Below, piece after piece: positions 1 through 8,111 of a DNA stretch of 64,000 nucleotides. The notes under the pieces are model-generated. The model saw only the letters and a program-made list of their open reading frames with translations. It had not been told where the DNA came from and searched no databases. Numbering within the stretch: position 1 is the stretch's first letter; the number at the start of each line of letters is the position of its first letter. A program made the position numbers and the translations under genes. Source of the stretch: Richelia sp. SL_2_1 (GTDB lineage Bacteria; Cyanobacteriota; Cyanobacteriia; Cyanobacteriales; Nostocaceae); assembly GCA_012033205.1 (NCBI GenBank), contig JAAUSO010000005.1, positions 30,233 to 94,232 of the forward strand, in the 5' to 3' direction.

Positions 1-669
1 GCGACAGAGGCTGGAATTAAGCCGGGGGATGTAATTATAGCAGCGGATGGTCAGGAATTTGGTACATCGCTGCAAGAAAGAGACAAATTGATGAATATCA
101 TCAAAAATCATCCAGGAAAACCAATTGAATTAAAAATTGCCAGAGACTCGCGTAATATAAATTTAACGGTAGTTCCAGAAGCAAAACCTGGTGGCGGAAG
201 TATTGGTGTTAGTCTTTCTCCTAACCGTAAAATAGATCATCGTTCTGCAAAAAATATTGTGGAAGCCTTTAGCATCGGCGCGACTCAGTTTCAAAATATT
301 ATCGTCCAAACAGTTCAAGGCTTTGGACAATTAGTCACAAACTTTGGTGAAACAGCAGGTCAAGTCGCAGGACCTGTTAAAATCGTCAAAATTGGTGCAA
401 GTATTGCTCAAAACGATACTGGTAGTTTGTTCTTTTTTGCGGCACTAATTAGCATCAACTTGGCTTTCATCAACATTTTACCTTTACCGGCTTTAGATGG
501 CGGACAACTTGCTTTTCTGTTGATTGAAGGTGTGCGTGGTAAGCCCTTACCCTCTCGCATTCAAGAAGGTGTCATGCAAACAGGTTTAATGCTACTTTTA
601 GGATTAGGGATTTTTCTAATCGTTAAGGAAACTACCCAGTTGCAATGGGTACAAAATTTATTTCAGTGA
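1..669 (+). CDS. rseP: RIP metalloprotease RseP (site-2 protease), C-terminal part
   Basis: The open frame enters from the left edge, so the N-terminus and the HExxH zinc motif lie outside the window. What remains is the end of a PDZ domain (AGIKPGDVI, IKNHPGKPIEL) followed by the membrane part with the S2P signature NILPLPALDGGQ; the zinc-binding Asp codon is near position 496. Two hydrophobic segments follow and the protein ends in VQNLFQ. S2P proteases cut substrates such as anti-sigma factors inside the cytoplasmic membrane. The gene is followed directly, with overlap, by nth and then rpsN, a typical order in Nostoc relatives. Family assignment is firm; the cyanobacterial substrate is not known from sequence. 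Confidence 0.93.
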   Translation, partial: ATEAGIKPGDVIIAADGQEFGTSLQERDKLMNIIKNHPGKPIELKIARDSRNINLTVVPEAKPGGGSIGVSLSPNRKIDHRSAKNIVEAFSIGATQFQNIIVQTVQGFGQLVTNFGETAGQVAGPVKIVKIGASIAQNDTGSLFFFAALISINLAFINILPLPALDGGQLAFLLIEGVRGKPLPSRIQEGVMQTGLMLLLGLGIFLIVKETTQLQWVQNLFQ

Positions 670-1379
670 GTACTAACCGAAAAAAATCTTCTACTAAAAA
701 GCAGCAAGCACTCTCTATTTTGGTGCGTTTGCAGCGGTTGTATCCGGATGCAACTTGCTCTTTAATTTATTCAACTCCGCTACAGTTACTTGTAGCGACT
801 ATTCTTTCCGCTCAATGTACGGACGAACGAGTGAATAAAGTAACACCAGAATTATTCCGTCAATTCCCTGATGCGGAAAGTTTGGGTAATGCAACTATTG
901 AAGAACTGGAAAGCTTGGTGCGTTCTACAGGTTTTTATCGGAATAAATCCAAGAACATCAAAGCTGCCTGTCAGATGATAGTTAGTGAGTTTGGCGGTCA
1001 GGTTCCTCAACGTATGGAAGAACTATTGCGGCTTCCTGGAGTAGCTCGAAAAACTGCAAATGTAGTTCTGGCTCATGGTTTTGGGATTAATGCTGGGGTG
1101 ACTGTTGATACTCATGTCAGTCGTCTCAGTCAAAGATTAGGTTTAACTGATTGTCAAGATCCAGTTCGTATCGAACGAGATTTGATGAAATTATTACCGC
1201 AAGCAGATTGGGAAAATTGGTCAATTCGACTGATTGATCACGGTCGTGCTGTTTGTCGTGCGCGTAATCCCGCTTGTGGACAGTGTCAGTTAGCTGATTT
1301 ATGTGCTAGCGCACCCAAAATTTATGGTCAAAATCTTCAAAACGAAAATATTGATATCATAAGTAGTGCGATTCGCTAG
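645..1379 (+). CDS. nth: Endonuclease III (DNA glycosylase/AP lyase)
   Basis: Base-excision repair enzyme for oxidised pyrimidines. The helix-hairpin-helix with catalytic lysine (LPGVARKTANVV, K136), the catalytic aspartate (VDTHVSR, D155) and the 4Fe-4S ligands C204-x6-C211-x2-C214-x5-C220 are all present, so it should be active. The ATG at 645 overlaps the end of rseP by 25 bases. A GTG at 666 overlaps the rseP stop as GTGA and would give a protein closer to the usual ~211-residue length plus a short basic tail. Neither start has a clear Shine-Dalgarno site; the overlap suggests translational coupling with rseP. Function is certain, the start is not. Confidence 0.95.
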   Translation: MGTKFISVSTNRKKSSTKKQQALSILVRLQRLYPDATCSLIYSTPLQLLVATILSAQCTDERVNKVTPELFRQFPDAESLGNATIEELESLVRSTGFYRNKSKNIKAACQMIVSEFGGQVPQRMEELLRLPGVARKTANVVLAHGFGINAGVTVDTHVSRLSQRLGLTDCQDPVRIERDLMKLLPQADWENWSIRLIDHGRAVCRARNPACGQCQLADLCASAPKIYGQNLQNENIDIISSAIR

Positions 1380-1415
1380 AATGGGGAATGCTGTTCAAAA
1401 ATAATTAGGAATTTT

Positions 1416-1718
1416 ATGGCTAAAAAAGCGATGATTGAGCGCGATAAAAAACGCGCCAAGATGGTAGATAAGTATTGGGATAAGCGCGAAGCTTTGCTAG
1501 AAGAGTTTAGACAAGAGCAAGACCCCTTGGAAAAACTCGAAATCCACCGCAAAATTCAGCAACTACCCCGCAACAGCGCTCCAAATCGTCGTCGCAACCG
1601 CTGTTGGGCTACAGGTCGTCCCCGCGCTGTTTACCGTGATTTCGGTTTATGTCGCAATGTCCTCCGCGACTGGGCGCATCAAGGCTTATTACCTGGTGTT
1701 GTTAAGTCTAGCTGGTAA
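1416..1718 (+). CDS. rpsN: 30S ribosomal protein S14
   Basis: 100 residues, strongly basic, with the S14 C-terminal signature [19 protein letters not shown] and the ending [10 protein letters not shown]. Length and the absence of the four zinc-binding cysteines place it in the long, zinc-independent class of S14 proteins found in cyanobacteria and plastids. It lies 36 bases after nth and is probably co-transcribed with rseP-nth. Confidence 0.97.
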   Translation: MAKKAMIERDKKRAKMVDKYWDKREALLEEFRQEQDPLEKLEIHRKIQQLPRNSAPNRRRNRCWATGRPRAVYRDFGLCRNVLRDWAHQGLLPGVVKSSW

Positions 1719-1734
1719 AGAAATTTAGTTAGGA

Positions 1735-1931
1735 GTTTCGAGTTAGGAGTTTTGAGTTACTTCATAATTCATGTTTGATGTGAGTTATAAAAACCAAGGA
1801 TACATCAAGCATTATTTTTATTACTATTGCCGAACGTGATATCCGAGGAATCTTTACGACTTAAATACAAGGTTTAACCTTTAGTCCACATTGTTCATAA
1901 CTCCTAACTCCTCACTCTTAACTCCTAACTT
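1735..1931. repeat. Short tandem repeats around rpsN 3' end
   Basis: Copies of a heptamer-like unit (TTAGGAGTTTCGAG, then AACTCCTAACTCC) flank an otherwise featureless spacer between the convergent rpsN and the following minus-strand gene. These are typical short tandemly repeated repetitive sequences of heterocystous cyanobacteria; no function is evident. Confidence 0.6.
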
Positions 1932-2261
1932 TTATTGTCCGCAACATTTATCAATTCCTAAGCTTTCCAAAAGAAGATCGCTAACTGCATTCGCGATCGC
2001 AAATTCTCCATAGAAGCTTTTGGAAAAGTCAAAGGATTGCATTTCGGTGACAATCGCTAGAACTAATTCTCCTAAATCGTTTTCCCCTTCCATCCGCTGT
2101 CGAACGAAAATTTGTGCGGCACGTTCGGCTATTGTTTGATTAATACTTTCTGGGACAAATTCTTCATCCAAAAAGGAATGTAAGCTCTGTTGCAACCATT
2201 TTCCTTCTTGTTGAGGATTGGACGCAGGTGGTAAAGTTATCGGTGGTATTGGTTGAGTCAT
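1932..2261 (-). CDS. Conserved hypothetical protein, 109 aa
   Basis: I do not recognise a named family. The product is acidic and soluble, with a proline-rich start (TQPIPPITLPP) and a predicted all-helical body (LQQSLHSFLDEEF, AERAAQIFVRQRM) ending in IDKCCGQ. No signal peptide or membrane segment. Codon use and the clean ATG support a real gene. It is convergent with rpsN and divergent from aat. Confidence 0.7.
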   Translation of the reverse strand: MTQPIPPITLPPASNPQQEGKWLQQSLHSFLDEEFVPESINQTIAERAAQIFVRQRMEGENDLGELVLAIVTEMQSFDFSKSFYGEFAIANAVSDLLLESLGIDKCCGQ

Positions 2262-2428
2262 CTTTTTAATTTTTGATTTTCTTTTAATTTGTTTTAATTT
2301 ATTTGAATTTTTCTAAACCTACAATTTGGCAGATAATAGCCTTTAAAAAGTAATTACCCAAAACTAACTTATAAGGAGAAAGTCGGTTAAATTAGCCGGT
2401 ATCCTGATTTTAATTGTTTCTATATTTT

Positions 2429-3004
2429 ATGCAATATGATGTCGCTGCTATCATCCAAGGATACGCTCAAGGCTATTTTCTCATGGCTGATCAAAATAAT
2501 CACTTGGGATGGTACAGCAGTCGCGATCGCACTTTAATTCCTTTGGATGACAGGTTTCGTTACCCCAAGTCTTTAAAACGAGTTATCAACCAAGAACGTT
2601 TTTCAACTGCTATTAACCGCGACTTTAAAGCGGTAGTTGATGGATGTGCAAACCGAGACTCTACCTGGATTTCTCAGGAGTTAAAGGATATTTATTATTC
2701 TCTATGGGAAAGCGGTTGGGCTTATAGTTTTGAAACTTGGCAAGGTGACGAACTTGCTGGAGGTATTTTGGGTATCGTTATTAATGGCGCTTTTATTGGT
2801 GAATCTATGTTTTTTCGTATTCCCGAAGGCTCGAAAGTCGCTATGGTTAAGTTGGTCGAAAGATTGCGCCAGCGCCAATTTGTCTTTTTTGACGCTCAGA
2901 TGATGAATCCTCATTTACAACGCTTTGGTGCTTACTCTATTGATCACAAAGAATATCAGTTTTTATTAAATAAGGCTTTGCAATCTAATTGTTCTTTGCT
3001 TTAA
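2429..3004 (+). CDS. aat: Leucyl/phenylalanyl-tRNA-protein transferase
   Basis: Adds Leu or Phe from aminoacyl-tRNA to basic N-termini of proteins, making N-degrons for ClpS/ClpAP-type degradation. Family blocks are clear: YAQGYFLMAD near the start, VVDGCANRDSTWIS, WAYSFETWQGDELAGG and GESMFFRIPEGSKVA. The ATG at 2429 gives 191 residues; a TTG at 2414 in frame would add five, but neither has a good ribosome site. The protein is slightly shorter than E. coli Aat (234) because the N-terminus is compact, as in other cyanobacteria. Its 3' end is part of a duplicated segment (see 2965-3660). Confidence 0.93.
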   Translation: MQYDVAAIIQGYAQGYFLMADQNNHLGWYSSRDRTLIPLDDRFRYPKSLKRVINQERFSTAINRDFKAVVDGCANRDSTWISQELKDIYYSLWESGWAYSFETWQGDELAGGILGIVINGAFIGESMFFRIPEGSKVAMVKLVERLRQRQFVFFDAQMMNPHLQRFGAYSIDHKEYQFLLNKALQSNCSLL

Positions 3005-3260
3005 TTGTTAATTTTTTTGAAGCGATTTCAAAAAAATTTTTTTTATTAAGAATCGCTGAAAAAATGGTAAAGTAATTAAATAGATTTTTTATAATTGGAA
3101 TATTGCTCAAAACAAAAATTTTAATAAGATTCCCATTATAAAAATATAGCAAAAAAGGCGCATTTTTGGAAGCGAAAAAAGAAAATTCTTTTAAAAACGA
3201 AAAAAAAACTGAATTTTCAAATTTTTGTTTGCGTAACTCAAGTCAAGCTGAGCCATTCTT
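2965..3260. repeat. Segmental duplication, copy A (aat 3' end and downstream)
   Basis: This stretch is repeated about 402 bases further on (3367-3660), with scattered substitutions. Copy A contains the genuine last codons of aat, a long AT-rich spacer with ATTCCCATTATAAAAATATAGC and GCGCATTTTTGGAAGCG, and at its right end a decayed antisense copy of the C-terminus of the DUF3598 gene (EWLSLT, stop, VTQTKI against EWFSLTLVTETKI). It therefore spans the junction between two convergent genes. Confidence 0.85.
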
Positions 3261-3366
3261 AGCTTTGGAGGTGATTTTAAAATCCTAAAAACCGGCTTCT
3301 GTGGTCATGCTCTGTTGGACAACTTTAATTTGTATTCCATTCAACCGACAATCGCGACTATTCCCA

Positions 3367-3660
3367 ATTAAATAAGTCCTTGCAATCTAATTGCTGTTTC
3401 CTTTAATTATTAAATTTTTTTTAAAAAGTGGCTTGAAAAAATTTTTTAACTAAGAATCGCCGAAAAAATGGTAAAATAATTAAATAGATTTTTTATAATC
3501 GGAATATTGACTACCTTAAAAATTTTACTAAGATTCCCATTGTAAAAATATAGCATAAAAAGCGCATTTTTGGAAGCGGAAAACGAAAATTCTTTTAAAA
3601 ACGAAAAACCTGAATTTTCAAATTTTTGTTTCCGTAACCAAAGTCAAACTGAACCATTCA
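3367..3660. repeat. Segmental duplication, copy B (downstream of aat, into DUF3598 gene 3' end)
   Basis: Second copy of the 2965-3260 segment. Its left end keeps a relic of the aat C-terminus (NKSLQSNCCFL, stop, against NKALQSNCSLL, stop) cut off from the rest of the gene, and its right end is the functional 3' end of the DUF3598 gene. The roughly 100 bases between the copies (3261-3366) show no similarity to either. Confidence 0.85.
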
Positions 3661-4418
3661 CCCTTGTGGTTATAGCTGCGAATCATTCTTTGACGGAGAT
3701 TGGGGTTAATTAACCAAGCGACTTCTAAAAACAAAGGTTCACCTAACCGGGCTTGAAGGGGAGAAGTAACGGAAGCACCATTGGGAAGAAGCAATACTTG
3801 TATTTGATTTTGGTCAAAAAAGAGAATAGAGTCTTTGACAGTAGCAGTAGAAGTAATAGTGCGATCGCCAAAATTTAAAGTTTGAGTTAATTTTCCCATT
3901 TGATCGAGATGTAAAAGCATTTGAGTAGAATAACTATCAGGCTTTTGTAAATCGGGATAGATAGTTACAGCTGCACCAATCCATTCTCCCAACAAAGCAT
4001 CGACAGTTAAAACAGCACTGTGTAAAGGTTGAGTTTGAGCAAGATGTTCTCGAATTAAAGTAAACTTATCTAACTTGAGATTTCGATCAAAGAGCTGTAC
4101 CAACCGTAAACGATGATGATCGTGAATAAAACCAAATTCAGCACCAAAAGTAGAAAAGGGTGCTAACTGAATAGAGCCATTGGAAAAAGCACCATTTTCA
4201 AAAAACATGATTCCCTTTCCTAGGGAACTGTATTCCAAAACCTTTTCATCTTCTCCAATACGAACAATTTGGCGAATAGTTTGATTATTGTTCAAACCTT
4301 GCAAAGAAACGATGCTGGGGATATCTTCTAATAATTCACCTTGAGAAGATAAACGAGTAAAAGAACCTTCCCATTCACCAAGATTTTTTAACAAAGCATT
4401 CCATTGTGAAATCATCAT
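3618..4418 (-). CDS. DUF3598 family protein (lipocalin-like fold)
   Basis: 266 residues, soluble, without signal peptide. The start (QWNALLKNLGEWEGSFTRLSSQGEL) and the two repeated halves, each with a GEW-type beginning (residues about 12-20 and 144-150), match the cyanobacterial DUF3598 family, thought to form a beta-barrel of the lipocalin/fatty-acid-binding type. The substrate is unknown. The last 13 codons lie inside the duplicated segment at 3367-3660. Two adjacent ATGs are possible starts. Confidence 0.75.
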   Translation of the reverse strand: MMISQWNALLKNLGEWEGSFTRLSSQGELLEDIPSIVSLQGLNNNQTIRQIVRIGEDEKVLEYSSLGKGIMFFENGAFSNGSIQLAPFSTFGAEFGFIHDHHRLRLVQLFDRNLKLDKFTLIREHLAQTQPLHSAVLTVDALLGEWIGAAVTIYPDLQKPDSYSTQMLLHLDQMGKLTQTLNFGDRTITSTATVKDSILFFDQNQIQVLLLPNGASVTSPLQARLGEPLFLEVAWLINPNLRQRMIRSYNHKGEWFSLTLVTETKI

Positions 4419-4462
4419 AATATATTAGAAACTGCCAAGATAGTATATGGAGTTCGGGTAAG

Positions 4463-4552
4463 ATAACTCATAACTCCTAACTCCTAACTTCTAACTCCTA
4501 ACTCATAACTCCTAACTCCTAACTCCTAACTCATAACTCCTAACTCCTAACT
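4463..4552. repeat. Short tandem repeat array (AACTCCT/AACTCAT)
   Basis: About twelve near-perfect heptamers, mostly AACTCCT with AACTCAT and AACTTCT variants, fill the gap between the DUF3598 start and the ftsX stop. This is a classical cyanobacterial STRR. No spacers, so not CRISPR. Confidence 0.9.
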
Positions 4553-4555
4553 TGA

Positions 4556-5524
4556 TTAAATTCGTCGCAGTGCAAATAAACTCCCTATCAATCCTACTGT
4601 TGCACCGAAGCTTAAGAGAATAACTGGTAGTAATAAAATTTGTAAAGAAGTAAGTTGTAAACCGTTAGTAAGAAGTTGAATAAATTCGGGTTGATTGATT
4701 AGGAATCGATTGAGAAACTGTTGAACAAGACTAATAAAACTCCAAGCTACCGCACCACCAGCAATTCCAAAAGTAATTCCTTGTAAAATAAATGGTAAGT
4801 AAATCCAAGTAGAAGTTGCACCGACTAACTGCATAATTTCGATTTCTCGTGTTCGAGCCATCAATACAAGACGAATCGTAATACTGGTGACTGCAACGGC
4901 TGTTAATGTCAAAATCACAGTGATTGTTAGAGTCACCCAATTCAAACCTCTATGTAATTGAGCAATACGTCTGACAGCTTCATCAACATACTGTACCGTA
5001 TCGACGGGAGGTAGTTTAGCGAGTTGAGTAGCTAAATCTGGTACTACTTGAGAATTTTTTGCCTTTACCTTAATTTCATCTACCAAGGGATTACCATCTA
5101 ACTGTTGAGTAGCAGCTTCAATATCGGATATTCCCATTTCTTGAAGTAATTGTGTCCAAGCTTGTTCTTTGGTGATAGTTTTGATTGTGGCAACTTCTGG
5201 CATTTTGGCAATTAAAGTTTCAATACTATCTGCACGTATTGTGGGTTCGAGATATACTGATACCTCCAATTGAGAGCCAAATTGATTGAGTAGTTTTTCA
5301 ACTTGCCAAGAAGTTTGTAGACTAATACCGAATAAAAATAGTAGCACGGCAACAGTACTTATAGCTGCCCAGTTCATCCACCCACCCCGATGCAAACCTA
5401 AAAAAGTTTCTTTGAGTAGGTAATCTAACTTAGTCAGGAATTTTAACACGTTTGAAGAATGTAAAAATTTGAATAATTTGAATAATTTATTGTAAAGACT
5501 CGTAAGTATAAAGTCTCTACGCAA
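4556..5524 (-). CDS. ftsX: Cell division protein FtsX (ABC transporter permease)
   Basis: Inner-membrane partner of FtsE that couples septation to peptidoglycan hydrolase activation. The translation has the FtsX plan: one membrane segment (WAAISTVAVLLFLFGISL), a periplasmic domain starting LEVSVYLEPTIR and containing LVDEIKVKAKN, then three C-terminal membrane segments with ARTREIEIMQLVGAT between the first two. The open frame starts at 5524, but the conserved start LTKLDYLLKETFLGL is better explained by a GTG at 5449 (residue 26 of the long form). No clear ribosome site at either. ftsE is not adjacent. Confidence 0.9.
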   Translation of the reverse strand: MRRDFILTSLYNKLFKLFKFLHSSNVLKFLTKLDYLLKETFLGLHRGGWMNWAAISTVAVLLFLFGISLQTSWQVEKLLNQFGSQLEVSVYLEPTIRADSIETLIAKMPEVATIKTITKEQAWTQLLQEMGISDIEAATQQLDGNPLVDEIKVKAKNSQVVPDLATQLAKLPPVDTVQYVDEAVRRIAQLHRGLNWVTLTITVILTLTAVAVTSITIRLVLMARTREIEIMQLVGATSTWIYLPFILQGITFGIAGGAVAWSFISLVQQFLNRFLINQPEFIQLLTNGLQLTSLQILLLPVILLSFGATVGLIGSLFALRRI

Positions 5525-5570
5525 TACTGCTGGTTTATCAAGTCAGGAAACAAAGAAGGAGGTAATGGGT

Positions 5571-5595
5571 AACTGATAACTGATAACTGATAACT
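5571..5595. repeat. Tandem heptamer AACTGAT
   Basis: Three full copies and a partial copy of AACTGAT upstream of ftsX. Confidence 0.7.
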
Positions 5596-5661
5596 GTGGT
5601 AGGATTCTAAGCGACTGGCAGTTAGATGAGCGTATCTCAAATATAATTTAGGGAAAAAAGT

Positions 5662-5706
5662 CGCCGGTACTCCGCCGTTGCACGGCGGAGTCTGCGGCAA
5701 CCGGCG
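5662..5706. repeat. Compound GC-rich hairpin
   Basis: Outer arms CGCCGGT (5662-5668) and ACCGGCG (5700-5706) enclose an inner perfect hairpin CTCCGCCG-TTGCA-CGGCGGAG (5670-5690). The GC content is far above the surroundings. It looks like a REP-type interspersed palindrome between the divergent ftsX and pentapeptide-repeat genes. Confidence 0.75.
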
Positions 5707-5753
5707 TTTCCCAGTAAAAACATAGTCCTGTCTTGACGTGTAATTGATTAAAA

Positions 5754-7121
5754 ATGGCTCAAGAATACCGTCGTGCAAAACTTCGAGGAAAATCATTTAA
5801 AGGACAAGATTTAACGGGTGTAGACTTCTCCTATTCCGACATTCGCGGTGCTGATTTCACTAACGCTATTCTCAGAGATGCAAATTTCAGCAATACAATA
5901 GCAGGTTTACAACGTCGTTGGGCAATTATGATAATTTTATTGTCCTTACTGCTATCGGCGCTGAGTGGATTAATGTCGGCTGTTGGTGGTTCTTTAGTAG
6001 GATTTATTTTAATTGATAGCGCTCGCGAAAATCTTTATGTGGGTGTAGCAAGTTTAATCATCTTATCAGTATTTTTTCTATTAAGCATCCGTCAGGGACT
6101 ATTGACTGCTTGCGGTTTTTTGGCGGTAGCTATTGCCTTAGCAGTAGTTACGGCAATAGCTTGGGCGGGTTTTGTAGCCGTTGTCTGGACTGGATTAGCC
6201 GCCACTAATGAAGCAATCGAAATTGCCCCAATTGTCGCTGTGGTAGCGACAGGAACAGTAGCCGTCATCGTCACTGCGGGAGGAGCAGTCTTTGTCACAA
6301 TTACAGCAGCAATTACGGGGGCAATCGCCGGAATTTTCGCGGTTACTCTGACTGTAATGTTCGCGGGATTAGTTGCTGGTACGATATCGGTATATGCGAT
6401 GATGGTAAACCCAGTTGCGGGAATCGCAGCCGGTACCGTATCGTTAATCTTGGTAATTCTGTCTGCTTATATCGGTTGTTGCGCCATTTTTGAAGATAAA
6501 AACCAGAATTTTGTCCGTAAGATTGCGATTTCTCTAATTACGAGGTACGGAACTAGTTTTCGTAATGCCGATTTAACAGATGCTGATTTTACTCAAGCTA
6601 AACTCAAAAGCGCTAATTTCACCAAAGCTAAAGTTAAACGCACTAATTGGTTTGAAATCAAAAAAGTACATTTAGCAGCAGTAAATACGACTTATTTAGA
6701 AAATATTCAGATGCGCGAGTTAGTTGTCAATAAGAATTTACAAAACAAAATATTTGACGGTTGGAACTTACGAGGAATAAATTTACAAGGAGCAAATCTT
6801 AAAGATGCAAGTTTTATCGAAGCGAATTTGAGCGAAACCAACTTACGAAACGCGGATATGTCTAGAGCGAAACTAGTGCGATCGCAATTAGACAAAGCGG
6901 ATTTAAGAAATGCCAATTTAACAGGAGCATATGTAGAAGATTGGAATATAACTGTGCAAACTCTGTTATATCCGATTAATTGCGATTATATATTTTTACG
7001 GGTACCGACACCAGAAGATCCGAATCCCCAACGTTTACCTGCTAATTGGGAAGCAAGTTTTAAAGACGGTGAATTTAATAAGTTAATGAATCCTCTATTG
7101 AAAGTTTCAAATTACAGTTAA
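5754..7121 (+). CDS. Pentapeptide-repeat membrane protein
   Basis: 455 residues. Residues 8-48 form a short pentapeptide-repeat block (AKLRG KSFKG QDLTG VDFSY); residues about 54-240 are very hydrophobic with several membrane segments rich in Ala/Val/Gly; residues about 262-400 are a long second pentapeptide block (ADLTD ADFTQ AKLKS ANFTK ... ANLSE TNLRN ADMSR). Such repeats fold as a right-handed quadrilateral beta-helix. The arrangement suggests two cytoplasmic helices joined through a membrane core. Function is unknown; this architecture is common in filamentous cyanobacteria. Confidence 0.85.
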   Translation: MAQEYRRAKLRGKSFKGQDLTGVDFSYSDIRGADFTNAILRDANFSNTIAGLQRRWAIMIILLSLLLSALSGLMSAVGGSLVGFILIDSARENLYVGVASLIILSVFFLLSIRQGLLTACGFLAVAIALAVVTAIAWAGFVAVVWTGLAATNEAIEIAPIVAVVATGTVAVIVTAGGAVFVTITAAITGAIAGIFAVTLTVMFAGLVAGTISVYAMMVNPVAGIAAGTVSLILVILSAYIGCCAIFEDKNQNFVRKIAISLITRYGTSFRNADLTDADFTQAKLKSANFTKAKVKRTNWFEIKKVHLAAVNTTYLENIQMRELVVNKNLQNKIFDGWNLRGINLQGANLKDASFIEANLSETNLRNADMSRAKLVRSQLDKADLRNANLTGAYVEDWNITVQTLLYPINCDYIFLRVPTPEDPNPQRLPANWEASFKDGEFNKLMNPLLKVSNYS

Positions 7122-7137
7122 GAGGTAATGGGTAATT

Positions 7138-7173
7138 AAATCCGTGAAATCCGTGAAATCCGTAAAATCCGTG
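7138..7173. repeat. Tandem 9-mer AAATCCGTG
   Basis: Four tandem copies of AAATCCGTG (one variant AAATCCGTA) directly after the pentapeptide-repeat gene. Confidence 0.85.
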
Positions 7174-7318
7174 TTCGGGAATTGAGTATTGATTTTGATA
7201 CTTTTTAATAATCCAGCCAATATTTGGTCTTTATCTAATTTTGCAACTAGTTGCCAGAGGGTTTTGATAAATTAGCAGCAGTTACTAGTTTTGAGTGAAA
7301 ACTAGTAACTACAATACT

Positions 7319-7531
7319 TTAAACTACTTGCCACCAACCGAAAGCGGGACCGATAAAACGAACCGTTACCCAAATGGCAATCATTAAAAAAATACCAATC
7401 CAGGCACCGCGAGTAGTCCAACTAACGAACTGTTCTGATTGTTTTTTAGTTATCGGAACCCAGGGTAAAATACGAGGAGACTGACCGTAATCCGTCCCTA
7501 GTGAAGCTTTACGTCGTTTTGCTTCGCCCAT
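7319..7531 (-). CDS. DUF2839 small membrane protein
   Basis: 70 residues when started at the internal ATG at 7531 (MGEAKRRKASLGTDYG), the usual start of this cyanobacterial family; the open frame itself begins at 7576 but those 15 extra residues look unlike the family. One C-terminal membrane helix (WIGIFLMIAIWVTVRFIG) after a basic, SecA-tail-like KRRK start. Function unknown. Confidence 0.8.
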   Translation of the reverse strand: MGEAKRRKASLGTDYGQSPRILPWVPITKKQSEQFVSWTTRGAWIGIFLMIAIWVTVRFIGPAFGWWQVV

Positions 7532-7576
7532 AATTGAGATTAAGATACGTCGTACCAAATATCTACTACTACTCAT

Positions 7577-8111
7577 CGTAGCGCCTATAAAACCATAATT
7601 AACTGGATATTTTATAAAAAATATTATTGAATGTAAACTCTTGTAATGATTTTTTAAAAATTGTTAACTAGATAGCGAATTTTTTGTGATTTATTCAGAT
7701 ATATTTATATATTTCAATGGATATGCTGGAAGTCTAAATAAATTTTCGTTTTCGTTTTAGTCTTGAAATTAATATTGATAGTATTATTTGAAGATAAGCA
7801 ATGATGAATTTTTGTTGCTTAAAATTCACGAAAATACACCTCGAACTCAACAACACCAAAAAATTGGGTTTTTGTCAACTCTAAGCCTGAAAACCTCGAT
7901 AAAAATATAGACTTAAAGAATACTGTATTCAAAAGTATTGAAAATTATTTTTGATTTAGCTGTTAATCTGATAGCGAGAAGAATATTTTCATAAGTGTTG
8001 GAACTATGCTGATTTTGTGCTGTTCATCAGGTATAGTTTTGCATGAGTTTTAAGATACGTAGGCTAATCGACCTACCGCACTGCATAGTACATTATACGC
8101 GCAAATTAAAG
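7577..8111. other. Divergent intergenic region, no gene seen
   Basis: About 0.5 kb of AT-rich DNA between the divergent DUF2839 and SLH-protein genes. It should hold both promoters, but I cannot place a convincing -35/-10 pair. No tandem repeats or strong hairpins. Confidence 0.5.

Noticed and set aside
3005..3617. Possible small RNA or gene between aat and DUF3598
   Set aside because: The strong conservation between its halves is explained by a duplication; no open frame. A structured RNA is not excluded but has no positive support.
5443..5796. 117-residue open frame on the minus strand across the ftsX N-terminus and the compound hairpin
   Set aside because: Overlaps ftsX in another frame and reads through palindromic and tandem-repeat DNA; no protein-like pattern.
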